A DNA stretch of 5,408 nt from Acidobacteriota bacterium (lineage in GTDB: Bacteria > Actinomycetota > Acidimicrobiia > Spongiisociales > UBA5794): NCBI GenBank assembly GCA_022574065.1, contig JACZST010000147.1, positions 1 through 5,408 of the forward strand. The letters are read 5' to 3'. The position numbers were made by a program, and so were the translations under genes. The notes under the pieces are model-generated. The model did not search any database. It saw nothing but the letters and a program-made list of their open reading frames with translations, and was not told the DNA's origin. Below are positions 5,137-5,408 of this stretch, piece by piece. Position 1 is the first letter of the stretch. Each line of letters opens with the position of its first letter.

Positions 5137-5408
5137 CTAAGTGTTACAGCTGACCGCGCCGCCGGCGTCGATGTCGCTCGATGGCAGGTCATACCCGTCG
5201 AGGCCCGGTTCGAACTCGGGTACGGTCGTGTTGGAGGCGGTCTGGCTGGTTTGACCGTTGAACCCCGCTGCGGTGCCTATCTCGAGGGTTCCGTACAACG
5301 TCCCCTCGACATCGATTGGGATCTCCGTCAGGTAGTAGAGCAATGCGCCACACGCATACACGCCTTGGGGTGGGTTGGCGATGCTGTCCGCTCCGACGCA
5401 GATCACAT
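5137..5408 (-). CDS. C-terminal part of unrecognised acidic, probably extracytoplasmic protein (5' end beyond window)
   Basis: The frame stays open to the right edge and ends with TAG at 5139-5137. The GTG at 5406 lies right at the edge and is more likely an internal valine than a start. About 90 residues are visible, with strongly G/C-rich third codon positions on this strand, which supports real coding. I recognise no family. The segment contains no lysine, arginine or histidine against eleven Asp/Glu, has three cysteines (one two residues before the C-terminus and two about 16 residues apart upstream), and a Thr/Ser/Asn/Gln/Gly-rich centre. This composition resembles exported, disulfide-containing proteins of actinobacteria, but the N-terminus that would carry a signal peptide or lipobox is outside the window. 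It converges on maf with a 24-base gap. Confidence 0.7.
   Translation of the reverse strand, partial: VICVGADSIANPPQGVYACGALLYYLTEIPIDVEGTLYGTLEIGTAAGFNGQTSQTASNTTVPEFEPGLDGYDLPSSDIDAGGAVSCNT

Overview
The window is high-GC bacterial DNA with tightly packed genes, frequent GTG starts and strongly G/C-biased third codon positions. The protein styles fit Actinomycetota, possibly an uncultured Acidimicrobiia-like lineage. That placement is an inference from composition and protein flavour only; there is no rRNA or marker phylogeny here. No mobile element, CRISPR array, tRNA or rRNA gene was seen.

Left part (1-2110, plus strand): the C-terminal four-fifths of a YqgE/AlgH (UPF0301) protein, then a 70-bp spacer holding a tandem heptanucleotide array (five CATGACY units). 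Ribonuclease HII (rnhB) follows, and its last four bases overlap the start of a small MscS-type mechanosensitive channel (GTGA overlap).

Middle (2120-4486): nine bases after the channel gene lies a glutaryl-CoA dehydrogenase (gcdH) that keeps the residues known to bind the glutaryl carboxylate. It converges on a second acyl-CoA dehydrogenase on the minus strand. That one is of the long-chain (LCAD/ACADL) type, with its catalytic glutamate displaced to helix G. The 36-bp gap between them is filled by a second heptanucleotide repeat (CAAGTAW) plus its inverted copy, forming a perfect 11-bp stem.

Right part (4487-5408): a 53-bp divergent spacer, then a Maf/YhdE-type nucleotide pyrophosphatase on the plus strand. 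It converges on the C-terminal end of an unrecognised, highly acidic, probably extracytoplasmic protein whose gene runs off the right edge.

The genes do not form one pathway. rnhB, the channel and gcdH look like a co-transcribed string of unrelated housekeeping functions. The two dehydrogenases both belong to acyl-CoA catabolism (glutaryl-CoA from lysine/tryptophan or aromatics, and fatty acyl-CoA) but are divergent paralogues. The least explained signal is the pair of 7-nt-period, self-complementary repeats in two separate intergenic gaps. The coding content is otherwise ordinary, and I found no sign of a new multi-gene system.
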